In this document: in pieces, positions 23,101-33,118 of the stretch
Numbering within the stretch: the stretch's first letter is position 1
How the letters are laid out: each line of letters begins with the position of its first letter
Assembly: GCA_030844895.1 (NCBI GenBank)
Contig: CM061230.1
Coordinates: forward strand, 660,705 to 724,704
Source of the DNA: Ambrosia x helenae
Lineage: Eukaryota; Streptophyta; Magnoliopsida; Asterales; Asteraceae
Reading direction: 5' to 3'
Length of the DNA: 64,000 nt
Notes under the pieces: generated by a model
What the model was told of the DNA's origin: nothing
Seen by the model: only the letters and a program-made list of their open reading frames with translations
The model's database searches: none
Translations under genes and position numbers: made by a program

Positions 23101-24069
23101 GAAATCACTTCTTTCGGGGGGTCGAAACCGTATATACCAAAAAATTTCTATACGAATACTATATAATCGGAACTTCTGAGCGAAAATTCGGGGGGGTCGG
23201 CCGCCCCTCCCCGCCCTTTAAAAGCTACGCCAGTGCAACAGAGGCCTAAGTGCCTAACTAGGTAAGTCAGTAGGGATGAGCTCCGTACCATACCATACCA
23301 TACCATACCGTACCCCATACCGATTTTCGCCAAAACTTGGTACCGATACCGAAAATATACGATACACTACAGGTAACTTAAGGTAAAATACCGGTTCGAA
23401 CCGATACCGAAAATGGACTGGTATCGGTATTTTAGTTATTTTATACCGAAATGCTCATCCCTAATAAAGTGACTCCAAACCAATAAATGCTTGATGTGTG
23501 ATGGTGGAGTAAGCGGCCGGGCGAGGGTTATGAACACAGGTTAATAGACAAAGGAGTAAATTTTCATTCAGCAGCATTTTGAAACTTTTTTTTTTTTGAT
23601 CGGCGAACAACTGTGTGGCAACCACCCTTGCGGGGCGCCGTGCCCAAGAATCGACTACTCGACCTCCAGCAGCCCCCGCCTTCTCCCGATGCGCGGAAAC
23701 CCGAGCCCCACCCGCCCGAAGGCACGACAGTGTTATAGAACTCGGTAAAACCTCGCCGCCCGTCAGATTCGAACCGGCGCCACCCGTATTCGATCTTCAC
23801 CCGGATACCAAACCATAATGTTGGAAGTGGGAATTGAACCCTTGATCACCTAAGTGAACATAAGGCCTCTCCACCACTCCACCACTATGGATGGATAGCA
23901 TTTTGAAACTTAACAAGTAAGCGGTTACCGCGTAATACAAAGACCTATTTAATACTGACAGATTCAGATGTAGCATCTTAATGAAATTATTAATAGGCTG
24001 CAAACAGTACTAAAAGTAACTTATAACAATTAAATCAGCTCGAATTTTATTTACAACAACAACAACAAC

Positions 24070-24127
<58 letters not shown>

Positions 24128-24307
24128 TACCTGACGAACAAGATCAGTAGAAGTAAGGAGACACTTGGCGCTCCATAACGGATCGTTAAGGTCAGCACCG
24201 TGGCGTTCAAGCTCCGTCGCAAAGCCGCCGTCAATAACGGCAACGCCGCCGGATTTATTAAGGAAATCGGAGATCAACGGCTGTACGGTTCCGTTGTTTA
24301 TTCCCAT
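20113..24307 (-). CDS. HMT: Homocysteine S-methyltransferase (seven exons); last junction out of phase
   Basis: The enzyme transfers a methyl group from S-methylmethionine to homocysteine to give two methionines, in plant methionine and SMM recycling. Exons in transcript order: 24,131-24,307; 22,655-22,711; 22,141-22,370; 21,892-22,021; 21,513-21,713; 21,004-21,075; 20,113-20,269. The first six join in frame with GT-AG borders (289 residues). Family signatures are GGVAVIDGGFATELERHG (residues 20-37), ADIIITASYQ, FGAKGFSKEES, ESGADLIAFETVPN and VAVGINCTPP. The last holds the first zinc-binding Cys at about 250. The last exon encodes VGGCCRTTPNTI, with the other two zinc ligands. Its natural reading frame would give about 340 aa, the usual family length. 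However, the strong donor at 21,003 and acceptor at 20,270 join out of phase and would stop after seven foreign residues. Either the A-run at 20,264-20,269 has one base too many, or a weaker donor two codons earlier is used. The start codon follows a leader with a (GT)n repeat. Confidence 0.93.
20541..20590 (-). pseudogene. Relic duplicate of methyltransferase exon 6
   Basis: On the minus strand this copy reads ATCCAAATAGTGGTGAAACT and continues to GATGCTGAATTTCAG/GTTGC. It matches the core of exon 6 (YPNSGETYDAE) with one base difference over about 40 bases. It lies in intron 6, about 460 bp downstream of the real exon. There is a donor-like CAG/GT on its 3' side but no acceptor AG close on its 5' side. 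It is most likely a dead exon copy from a local tandem duplication. Confidence 0.8.
20618..20952. mobile_element. GAGGCGC-rich repeat element in methyltransferase intron 6
   Basis: TCCCAACC (20,610-20,617) and TCCCAACA (20,953-20,960) flank a 335-bp unit that begins AAGGTTTAAAAGTACAG and ends TTTTTTAAAATATGG. These ends are inverted AT-rich sequence with a probable 8-bp duplication. Inside are many CCTGAGGCGC / GCGCCTCAAGGCG words. It is the best-delimited copy of this family in the window and sits between exon 6 and its relic. Confidence 0.6.
22389..22590. mobile_element. Tourist-like MITE in methyltransferase intron 2
   Basis: Inverted ends read GAGGGTGTTTGGGATTG and CAATCCCAAACACCCCC. TAA flanks it on both sides (22,386-22,388 and 22,591-22,593), the PIF/Harbinger target. 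It fills 202 of the 284 bases of intron 2 and ends 18 bases from the acceptor of exon 3. Confidence 0.88.
23047..23235 (+). mobile_element. hAT-type MITE of the CAGTGGCGAAGCTTG family, in intron 1
   Basis: It runs from CAGTGGCGAAGCTTGACC to GCTACGCCAGTG. Exact 8-bp duplications, CAACAGAG, occupy 23,039-23,046 and 23,236-23,243. Its interior (GGGGGGTCG words, TTCTGAGCGAAAATTCGGGG) is the reverse complement of the copy at 3112-3306. Confidence 0.88.
23271..23463. mobile_element. TAGGGATGAGC hAT-type MITE, in intron 1
   Basis: Ends are TAGGGATGAGC and GCTCATCCCTA. The interior is GGTACC/ATACCG-rich with a CCATA tandem run. It is a relative of the element at 52,276-52,486. No clean target-site duplication was found here. 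Confidence 0.7.
23588..23896 (-). mobile_element. GC-rich tRNA-derived SINE in methyltransferase intron 1
   Basis: The T-run at the low end is the poly-A tail on the minus strand. AGCATTTTGAAACTT occurs at 23,573-23,587 and 23,897-23,911, an exact 15-bp duplication. On the minus strand the head has an A-box-like TAGTGGTGGAGTGG and a B box in GATCAAGGGTTCAATTCCC. A long GC-rich body follows. A second B-box-like GCCGGTTCGAATCTGAC occurs further in, so the element may be composite. Confidence 0.85.
24056..24126. repeat. (AAC)n/(AAT)n microsatellite at the intron 1 donor
   Basis: About 20 AAT units preceded by AAC units. The run lies directly against the exon 1 donor at 24,130, starting only about five bases into the intron. 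Confidence 0.95.
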
Positions 24308-24371
24308 TGTGTGTGTGTGTGTGTGTGAAATTAGTTGGGTGATGCAGTGAATCTGAAGGAAGAGGAAAGAT

Positions 24372-24381
24372 GTATTTATAG
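24372..24381 (-). promoter_or_regulatory. TATA box of the methyltransferase gene
   Basis: On the minus strand CTATAAATA lies about 65 bases before the start codon. A (GT)n run on the plus strand at 24,309-24,328 falls in the leader. Confidence 0.65.
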
Positions 24382-24454
24382 AAAGGGGGCAAAAGGTGGA
24401 ATCAGTTTTGAAACTCATTTGATGAATTTGATAAATATTGGATTTTTTTAATAA

Positions 24455-24785
24455 CCCCAGCTATCACAACTGTCACGTGTTGCTGCTGTCACTCCTAGTT
24501 AATCACTTGGCCGTTGTCACTTTCAACTTGTAACTTACTTTTCTCTACCACTCCCAAACTAATCAAATCCTAATCGAGTTAGTTTTTTTTAGGCTGACGT
24601 GTCACTTTTTTGGTGACGTGGCATTGTTTAGTGACATGACATGCTGATGTGGCAGTTGTTACGTCAGTAAAAACTAATTAGGTTAGGGTTCAGTTAGTTT
24701 GAGAGTGGTAGAGGAAAATAAGTTGCGAATTAGGAGTGGTGGCGATCAAGTGGTTAGAAGGGAGTGGTAGTGGCCAAGATGTAAT
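24455..24785. mobile_element. Long-inverted-repeat MITE upstream of the methyltransferase promoter
   Basis: The two arms, about 24,480-24,600 and 24,660-24,785, are imperfect reverse complements. For example, TTTTCTCTACCACTCCCAAA pairs with the arm containing TTTGAGAGTGGTAGAGGAAA. It carries CACGTG at 24,474-24,479 and ACGTGTC / ACGTGGC words at about 24,598 and 24,616. These are G-box/ABRE-like. Outer borders are approximate. Confidence 0.6.
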
Positions 24786-25669
24786 AGTTGAGCTTATTAA
24801 AATTGGAAACAATGCCTACATTTTGGTTTTGTAAACATATGAGGTATACAATTTAAGTGTCTTAGAGGCCTCGTTTGGCATCTCGGTTGCCTGATGGCCA
24901 ACTAGACAATTTGTTCGGTTATGATTAGGTAACTGGTTTTGTCATGTTATGGACTTATCGGAGGAGCATTCATCATTCCGAACTGGTGATGTGTTTGACG
25001 TGTAAACATGCATGCACTTTGTAAACCACTACTTTATAAAGCACTGAGGTTATTCCTTGCGAGAATAAAAACTAGACAGTGTTCAAGCATAAAACATGAA
25101 GATAAGAGTTTTAAACATTTGGTATGTTATAATCTACTCTTTTGACACGTTACTACTATCTAGATTTTAAATTCACAAGTTTATTAATGGGATCATGAAA
25201 TGAAAATTAAAATTAAAAAAAAAAAGACAATTGATAACGTATGTGATATCATTGTATCTTTGTCTTAAACTTTTTAAAATGTTAATGTATTACCAATTTT
25301 TCTAATTATATTATAGGTTTGATCATCATCATTATTAATAAATATTACAATAGATGTTTAAAAAAACTAGACTAGACCGTTAATTACTTAAAGGGTGAAA
25401 CAAAAGTGTTATAACAAAGTAGAGGGATGCTCGTGCGATATGGCGCAAACACAACACAACAACGATGATTCCATATAATGGTGACTGCGGCAACAGTTTC
25501 CTAGTTAGATAACAGCTACCCGGCGAAAATAATACAATTTAAACAAGAGAGAATTACACAGATTGTCCTTTAATTATTAGTGAAATTATATCATATTTTC
25601 TTTATGTTAATTTTTCACTTTTTATGTCATTTCTTTTCTAACTTTGCTACACCCTATGTCCTTTAGGGT
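24786..25669. other. AT-rich intergenic DNA
   Basis: Nothing recognised. Confidence 0.55.
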
Positions 25670-25677
25670 AACCACGG

Positions 25678-26342
25678 TAGGGGTGTTCAAAATTCGATTC
25701 GAATTTGAAAAATTCGAAATTCGACTTTGTTCGATTCGTTTACCAAGAATTCGATTATTAAGAATTCGAATTCGATTCAATTCGAATTCGAGTCCAGTAA
25801 ATCGAATACAAATTTATGATTTTAAATTCGATTCGAAATTCGAATAAAAAATTTACATTTATCTTTTTTAAATATATATACACACATACACATTATTATA
25901 TACACAAGTATACACATTGAAAAAAAAGAACTTCTAAATTTTGGTCAAACTCTAAAAACTCATAGTGTCTACAACTTTTACCATAACCATGTTTTACATA
26001 TTTACCTTATATATCATAAAACTCTAACAAAATATACTCTCTACTATTTTTACTATTCCTGTATTTGACATATTGTTGTTTATCAATTTTCTAGATTTGT
26101 ATTTTATATGCTAAAAATAATGAGTTTGTATTAGTTTTAAAACTAAAAGTAAAAAGTTTGTTATTTATGGTGAATTTGAACTAAATCGAATTTATTCGAA
26201 TTCGAGTTTCTTATTCGAATCGAATACGAATCGAATAAATTGAATTTTAAGCGAATACGAATTCACGTAAAAATATTAAAAATTCAAGAAATTCGATTCA
26301 AATAATTCGAAAATTCGTTATTCGATTCGTTGAACACCCTTA
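25678..26342. mobile_element. TTCGAA-rich hAT-type element, copy 1
   Basis: Ends are TAGGGGTGTTCAA and TTGAACACCCTTA. Exact 8-bp duplications, AACCACGG, lie at 25,670-25,677 and 26,343-26,350. Subterminal blocks are dense in ATTCGAATTCGAA-type palindromes, while the centre is AT-rich and non-coding. Copy 2 at 55,238-55,951 is its inverted relative. Confidence 0.9.
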
Positions 26343-26501
26343 AACCACGGTTAAAAAACCAGGTTAACAAAGACATGTGCCCCTCACGTGAGGGGCAAAC
26401 ATGTAATTTCACCATATGTCTCTCTTACTCATTTTGCAGGTCAATGTTCCAGATTGGTTTACGATGCTGAAGGAAGATTGCCCTCGGAACGGATCAGAAA
26501 C

Positions 26502-26688
26502 CAGTGGCGACACTTGAAAAAATATTTTCGGGGGGGGTCGAAAGTCACGGAGCTCTTAAAACACTCAAAACGGAGAGGGCCGGATCCAATATAATGAAAT
26601 TTTTGGTCGAAAACACATAAATTTATACTACTGAGCAAAAGAAAATAGGGGGTGACCGTGGCCTCCATTATGCTATGCTTTGCCAATG
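26502..26688 (+). mobile_element. Degenerate CAGTGGCGA hAT MITE
   Basis: It begins CAGTGGCGACACTTG and ends GCTTTGCCAATG, with GGGGGGGTCGAAAGTCAC and TACTACTGAGCAAAA inside, as in other family members. The flanking octamers TCAGAAAC and GCCGATAC agree at only five positions, so the copy is older. Confidence 0.65.
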
Positions 26689-26706
26689 GCCGATACGAAG
26701 GCATTG

Positions 26707-28287
26707 TCTGACACCCGGCATATTCAGGTTAATACTTTTCATACTTTACATACATACGTTTCGTACTCTACATACATACGTTTCATACCTTGCATACATA
26801 CGAGTCTACCTCAACGAAAACATTGAAAACAACTACTTAATATCATACTTGACCAGGTCGGTCGAGTCGTGTCGATGATTCAGGAATCATCGAGAGTCGT
26901 TACAATGGTCCGAGGGATCATTGGGTGTCGGTCCATAACCATGTGTACAAGGATTGGCGATTTGTAGAATCGCCGGGCTTATTGAACACACGCAAGTCTT
27001 GAGTCCCGTGAATTGGTGATCGGATGGGAACGTGTTAGTTATCATGCATTATGTGCTTATAATCATTATATGACTTGTCGGTATGTGAAAACGTGTTTAT
27101 ATATGATAAAATAGGGTTTAACGCGCCAAAAACCCGGATACATAGGCTATAGGCGATTAGGCCATATGAGATAGCCTAATCGCCAGTATAAGGGGCAAAT
27201 AGAAGGTCTTAAGGGCGATTAGGGGGCTAATCGCTAGTTGCTACTAGCGTTTATAGCCCTACTCGCCTGTAACAACCTTGTACTCTCCTGATCTGCACAT
27301 TACGACTAAAAACGCCTATAAATACCACCCTTATGTTTTAAAACATCATTTGTGAAACCCTAATACACCCCAAAGCCACCCCACACCTTATCCAACCTCT
27401 GCAACACGTTTTTGAGCAAGAAATCACATTTCCAAGCTTTACACCTCATAATCTCACCATTTCAAGGTCACCGGTATTTGGTGCCGTCTATTGAGCAGGT
27501 TTACTTATCTTAGAGGGGGAGCAGTACCAGGTGAGTTTCACGGCCCCACTTTACGTTTTACATTTCGGGGGAGACACATGGTTGTACATATTTCATAAAT
27601 TATCAGGTTATACTAGTGTTAAATTCATTTGTGCTATACGATGCGTAAAGTCCCGGGGAAACCATGAATATGCTGGATAGCATAACGGGGGAAATGTGGA
27701 TAGATCTATTGGGACTGATAGACCCCACTCGACGGTTGGAGGCCGGGCAGGTGCATATTGTCTCGGTCATAACGCTACCGTGGAACGGTAGTGCATAATC
27801 GTTTCGGGCAAAATCATATATCGTTGTCTGTAATGGTTTTCGGTCGTAGTAGTATTACTCATGCGTCTAGCTAACGCTATCATTTCTAACATAGTGATAA
27901 CATGATGGCTTTTATTACTTAAACGTTTAACATAAAACCTGTGAACTCACCGGCATTATTTGCTGACGTTTTTAGCATGTTTGTCTCAGGTCGTTGAGGT
28001 AGCAGCATTTCATAGGCGCACGGAGTCTCATGGCGTCTCACGGCGTCTCACGGCGTCTAGGATTCATATGCATCTTATTTAGCATTTTCAGACTTTCATA
28101 CTTTTGCTTTCGTGTTGTAATAAAGTTTTACGCTTCCGCAGCGATGGATCATTTATGAAAACTTAATGGTTTGCTTGTGTCGTTTTTACGTATCATATAG
28201 TGTCGTTTATTGTGACCGTTGACTTAGATCCTGGTTTGTCACGCGCCTCGCGGTAAAACCCCGTACGTGGAATTTGAGGGTGTGACA
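26707..28287 (+). mobile_element. Solo LTR, gypsy (Tat/Ogre-like) type
   Basis: A 1581-bp unit ends GGGTGTGACA, whose reverse complement is TGTCACACCC. It begins TCTGACACCC, two changes from that. CATTG flanks both sides (26,702-26,706 and 28,288-28,292), a 5-bp duplication. No gag-pol sequence accompanies it, so recombination between two LTRs probably removed the rest. There is a TATA-like TATAAATA at about 27,316, as expected of an LTR promoter. Tandem CATACATACGTTTCRTAC units (about 26,733-26,806) and CGTCTCACGG units (about 28,034-28,060) lie inside. LTR family is inferred only from the termini. Confidence 0.75.
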
Positions 28288-28292
28288 CATTG

Positions 28293-28687
28293 GACACCAG
28301 ATTCCGTCGCACAAGTTTCTCTCGAGACTTATTGCGAGAACAAAATCACATCGTTTAGGTTATGTGATTTGATTAGTATTATTACTACAGAGTATAAACT
28401 TACTTTTACAAATTTACTAATTGAATATGTTTTGGTTCTGTGATTTTGTTATATTAAATGATTTTGATGGTGAATTATTTTAGATTTTGAGATAGAACGA
28501 AGAAGAAGTATTTAGTTGTCATGAATTATGAAATTGACGAAGGAACATAAAAACGAAGGATTGCTTTTGGCTATGGTTTTAGATGTTTTTCACATGTCAT
28601 GGTGAAAGTTGAATAATTTTTAAAATTTTCACGTTTCTAAAAAAAATTACAATTTAAAAAAAAAATAAGTTGTAGTTTTTTAATGGA
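28293..28687. other. AT-rich intergenic DNA
   Basis: Nothing recognised. Confidence 0.5.
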
Positions 28688-29115
28688 GAAATGCCACACA
28701 AATGTAACCAAATTTACTTGGTGTTCTAATTAAGTCACTCAAACTTTTTTTTGTCTCTCTAAAGTCATTCAAGTTTCATTTGTTATTCTAATACTATGTA
28801 ATTACCAGGTCATTAGGTCACCTTCTTTTTTTATTTTTATTTTTATTTTTTCTTTAATTTTAATGCTTATGTGGATATTATTTTTATTAGGTGAGTTTTA
28901 TAAAATGAAGATTTAAAAAAAAAAAAATTACATGTTTAAAAAATTTATTAAAAAATATTAAAACCTGACACATCATCACTTTTACCTGGAAACCTGATAA
29001 TTACATAGTATTGGAACACTAAATGAAACTTGAGTGACTTTAGAGAGACAAAAAAAGTTTGAGTGACTTAATTGAAATAATTAGCAAACTTGGTTACATT
29101 TCTACAAAGTTACCC
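28688..29115. mobile_element. Long-inverted-repeat MITE
   Basis: The left arm (GTAACCAAATTTACTTGG, AAGTCACTCAAACTTTTTTT, TCTAAAGTCATTCAAG) is mirrored by the right arm (CTTGAGTGACTTTAGAGAGA, AAAGTTTGAGTGACTTAATT, AACTTGGTTACATTTCT). The AT-rich centre is non-coding. The outer borders and target site were not fixed; the arm length of well over 100 bp suggests a Mutator-type MITE. Confidence 0.7.
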
Positions 29116-29324
29116 CTTTTTTAATCAGTGTTAGTTCTTAAAAGCCATGTCAACATATTTAAAAAAATATAACACAAATAAATGCAACATATAACCTTCT
29201 CATTAGGTAAAATATATAGGATTAGAATATCAAAGTAAATTTAAGTAACCTAATTAAAACAAATTTTTTTATGAATGACCTGATTAGAACAAACCTAAAT
29301 GTTGGTTACTATTTTATAAAATTA

Positions 29325-29482
29325 CCTGGCTGTTTGGTAGGATCTGTCTGATTAAGTACTGAATTATTAAGAGGGTCTAAATGGTTCAGCACCCCTATTA
29401 GCTGAATGGTTAAGAGCTTAATATAACCTATTAGCTGAATGATTAAGAGGTTTATTAAGAGGCTAGCAAACACCCATTTAAT
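29325..29482. mobile_element. Tourist-like MITE remnant
   Basis: It has TGGCTGTTTGGTAGG at the left, GGCTAGCAAACACCCA at the right and repeated TTAGCTGAATGRTTAAGAG words inside. It resembles the outer element at 32,088-33,115. No clear target duplication. Confidence 0.5.
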
Positions 29483-30055
29483 TCGGATTAGGATCCAGGA
29501 AGGTGCCGTGTTTTTAAAATAATTAGAAATAATAAAGTTCGATATAGTGGGTATTGAACTATGGATTATCCAAACGTCATGATTTGTCATTCTGATCTAT
29601 AATTACTATACTAGGATTGCCCCTATAGTTATTAATATCAATAGCTTTACTATTATTAGATATTATTTTAACAATAAAATTTTATTTAAGTTGTCATACA
29701 AGATATAAGATATCATATTTTATATTATGATTATCGTGTATTTTAGTCGTATAACATGTCGATCCTAGCCCTTTAAGATCTCATAATATGATTTCATACG
29801 ACATAATAAATTAATGATACATTGATGATACCAAGGCATCATGGCCCCTTTTCCTATTGGAATGTAAATAAGATTAAGGTTTTCTTGTAATATATCTACA
29901 TTGTAAGGTAACTTATTCAGAGCCAACCTAGGCTCTCTATCATCGTGTCGTCACGCCACACACAATACAAGAAACATGATATACATTCCAACAACTATTA
30001 CATGTCCACAAGCAACACTCAAGGTATTTTGTTGATATGAAAACCAAACTTCCAT
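29483..30055. other. Intergenic DNA
   Basis: Nothing recognised. Confidence 0.5.
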
Positions 30056-30061
30056 AAGCAC

Positions 30062-30240
30062 TAAGGATTGTAGCTCAGTTGGTAGAGCACCTTGTTTACA
30101 TGCGCGCTGATGTTTTTAGGGGAGTGCATCATGCAATAAAAAAAATTGATTTCTTACTCCATAACTTTGAGGGAAGAAGAGAACAATAGTCTAACAAGGG
30201 TTCGGTCCGATTTAGGTGCCCAGTTAGGTGCCAAACAGAC
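30062..30240 (+). mobile_element. tRNA-like sequence, probably a SINE head
   Basis: GTAGCTCAGTTGGTAGAGCA is a perfect tRNA D-arm/A-box region, but no matching anticodon arm or T-arm follows at tRNA spacing. A weak GGGTTCGGTCC occurs about 130 bases later. This is not a functional tRNA gene; a decayed SINE or tRNA pseudogene fits. Confidence 0.5.
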
Positions 30241-30589
30241 CTCATCATTGATTTGATATATTGATAAGGTGAATACCCAGTTTATTCAATGCTAGGCTGA
30301 GTATCGGGGCCTCAAAAAAATCTTTTTTCGTCTTATGAACTTTAAGGTGTATGAAGTTTCATATTCGATTTTTAAGTAGAGTGATAGAGACTTCATTTCA
30401 CTTAGGTTAATTTAGGTTAGAGGCAGACCTACGTCAAGATAACCCCCTTAAAAAACTTTGGTAGTGTTCCTGAATCTGAATAAACATGACTCAAAGCACA
30501 TGGAGCCATCTTCTTATTTTTTTTGTCAAAAATAAAAATGGCGGATAACAATTGTCACTGATCGTGCTCCATATCGTACCCTTGATTGA

Positions 30590-30782
30590 GTTGTTCAATA
30601 TATGATATCTCTTTTAAATGAACGAACATAAACGAACACGAACACGACAAATTTCTTAATGAACGAACACGAACACAAAAATGTGTTCGATTATGTGTTC
30701 GTGTTCGTGTTCGGTTAAAGTTAAATGAACAAACACGAACACGCATGTGTTCGTGTTCGTTCGGTTCGTTTACAGGCCTGCT
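30590..30782. repeat. GAACACGAAC-rich repeat
   Basis: Dense CGAACACGAAC words at the left and GTGTTCGTGTTCG words at the right form inverted arms. It resembles the subterminal blocks of hAT-type elements, but borders were not found. Confidence 0.5.
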
Positions 30783-32084
30783 TTTAACAATTGTCTGAAC
30801 ACATGTGGGTCTACCTTAGTGTATTGTGTCGTTCTCAATGAAAATATTATTATTTTTTTTGGTCTTCCAAATGTCAGCATTTCTCCTTGGTGAATCATCA
30901 TGCTTCACACTCTTCTACCCTCTCTCCAACTCAAACTATTGTCTTTTTGTTAGTGTTGATAGTTGATACAATTTACTTATAAAAAAAGAATCTCGTATAA
31001 CTTTAATGTACCAAACAAGTTATGGTTTACATTTGTTCGCATTATGCACATATGGTCGGTCACTTTATGAGATTGCTAATGCTTTTACTAAGTTTTACCC
31101 TCTCGTTTGTTCTTTCTCATTTACATCGAGCGTTCATGAATCATACATATCCAGTTTGAGCAATTAGTAATAATTTTAATTGGTGAAAAATAATATTAAG
31201 AATAATAGTAGGGAATAAGATGTATTAACTTGTTTGGGCTGTAAATTACATAATTTGGGTTAGGATCAAATACACAGTGAAAGAAAAATAGGAAGTCGTA
31301 GAAAGGGTATCAAACGGACTCTGATTGAACTCATTTAAGCGGCATTGGAACAAAATAAGTTTTAATAGTATATTCATCGGCTATTAAACAAAATAAGTTT
31401 TAATAGTATATTCATTGGCCATTAAATTGTGAAAAAAATGAAAATACAAATAGGGAGGTATTTCAAGTATTTTTCAAAAAAAAAGGGAGGTATTTCAAGG
31501 TTTCCATGAATATACTATTAAAACTTATTTTGTTTAATTAAAGTGTCACGCTATGTATGGAGTTTTGATTAAATTCTTAATTTGTTTTCACTTGTATTCA
31601 AGATATTTGGAATTTTAAAATATTACTTAAATAAACTCATGTGTATATTTAAAAGCATAATGTAATCTTTTTAGTGAGATTCAAATAGTCGTCTCCCATG
31701 AAAAAAAACAATAGAATTATTCATATGCTAAAATACCGATCGTTCATAATTAAAGTTTGGTTAAACCTCCCGCTCAATCCCCACCCCACCCCACCCCACC
31801 CCACCCACACACACCATGAAAAATAGGTATCGTGTCCACCATAGAAAGAGCTTTAAGTATAAAAGTGACTCAAATAAAGGATAAAAACAATTTAAAACCC
31901 GACTTTTACTAAAAAGTTATATACTTCTGGTATGAATACTCAAAGTTCTACTATCTTAATGCAAACATGTATTTTCTCTATTGTTAGAGAGTGCATAATA
32001 AGTGTGATAGAGTTGGCCACTCAAGATCTTACAGATCCCGCAAGCAATTACAAGAAAAAGCAAATGACAATATTCTAATCCTAT
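30783..32084. other. Intergenic DNA
   Basis: No gene. A TAAAACTTATTTTGTT block appears twice directly (about 31,349 and 31,391) and once inverted (about 31,515-31,537), and there is a (CCCCA)n run at about 31,781-31,806. Confidence 0.55.
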
Positions 32085-32087
32085 TAA

Positions 32088-33115
32088 GGGGTTGTTTGGT
32101 AGCCTCTGAATAATCATTAAAAAGCTACATCTGAATGGTTTATAGTCTCTTAATGGTTAAGATGTAATTTTAAGTATGAATAGTTAAGACTTAACATCTT
32201 TAGGTAGCGTTTGGTATGATGGAATGAAAGGGGGAATGGAATGGACCATTACAAGGTAATGAAAAATAATGTGTTTGGTTGGCTAAAGGAATGGAATCAC
32301 TCATTCCACAAGGCATTCCATTCCCTCAAAACCATTCCATCCACCCCCCATGTTTTTTTTTTCATTCCATCCCCATTCACCCTTTACTAACAAAAACATA
32401 ACCCACCACCACCACCCACCACCACTATCGCCACCACCCATCGCCGCCGCCACCACCCACCGCCGCCGCCACCACCCACTGCCGCAGCCACCACCCACCA
32501 CTGCCGTCACCACCCGCCGCCACCACCACCCACCACCACCGTCACCACCACCCACCACCACCGCTACCAACCACCGCCACCACCCACCACCACCGTCACC
32601 ACCCACCACCGCCGCCACCACCCACCACCACCACCACCGCCATCCACCACCGCCACTACTCACCATCGTCACCCACCCACCATTACGACCATCCACCTCC
32701 ACCTTCCACCGTCGCCGCCGCCACCGACCACAGCCGCCGCCGCCCACCACCGCCGCTACCACCACATATCACCACCCACCATCACCGCCACTGACCACCA
32801 CCCACCACTGCCACTAACCATCGATTTTATTAATTCGTTTTTTCTTGTCTATCCATCAACACAAAGTAATGTTTTATTTCATTCCCACATGACAACCAAA
32901 CAAGACATGGAATGGTAATGATCCATTCCATTACCTTGTCCATTCCATTACCTCGTCCATTCCATTCCCCCATCCATTCCATTACCCCATACCAAACAGA
33001 CCCTTATGGTTGCTTTTAACCATTAAGACTTAAGGTTACCTCTTAACCATTCAGAGGTTATCAACAATTAAGAGGTAGCCTCTGAATCGTCATTAAGAGG
33101 CTACCAAACATCCCC
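32088..33115. mobile_element. Outer Tourist-like MITE, split by a second element
   Basis: Ends are GGGGTTGTTTGGTAGCCTCT and AGAGGCTACCAAACATCCCC, flanked by TAA on both sides (32,085-32,087; 33,116-33,118). The two halves (32,088-32,202 and 33,004-33,115) are AT-rich with TTAATGGTTAAG words. The inner element splits them. Confidence 0.82.
32203..33003. mobile_element. Inner PIF/Harbinger-type element with CCACCN microsatellite
   Basis: Ends are GGTAGCGTTTGGTATGATGG and CCCATACCAAACAGACCC, with TTA on both sides (32,200-32,202; 33,004-33,006). Subterminal GGAATGGAATGG / CCATTCCATTCC blocks are inverted. The centre, about 32,400-32,820, is an irregular CCACCACCN repeat. Open frames of about 155 codons on both strands there are low-complexity His/Pro or Gly/Trp tracts and not genes. 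Confidence 0.82.
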
Positions 33116-33118
33116 TAA

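Noticed and set aside
24010..24243. Frame with Ile and Val runs (and Tyr/Cys in another frame)
   Set aside because: It is read-through of methyltransferase exon 1 into the AAT/AAC microsatellite of intron 1.
30062..30135. tRNA gene
   Set aside because: The D-arm region is perfect but no anticodon stem, T-arm or acceptor pairing follows at tRNA spacing.
32301..32817. Open frames of about 155 codons on both strands
   Set aside because: They are translations of a CCACCN microsatellite inside a PIF/Harbinger-type element, with His/Pro or Gly/Trp runs and no domain.
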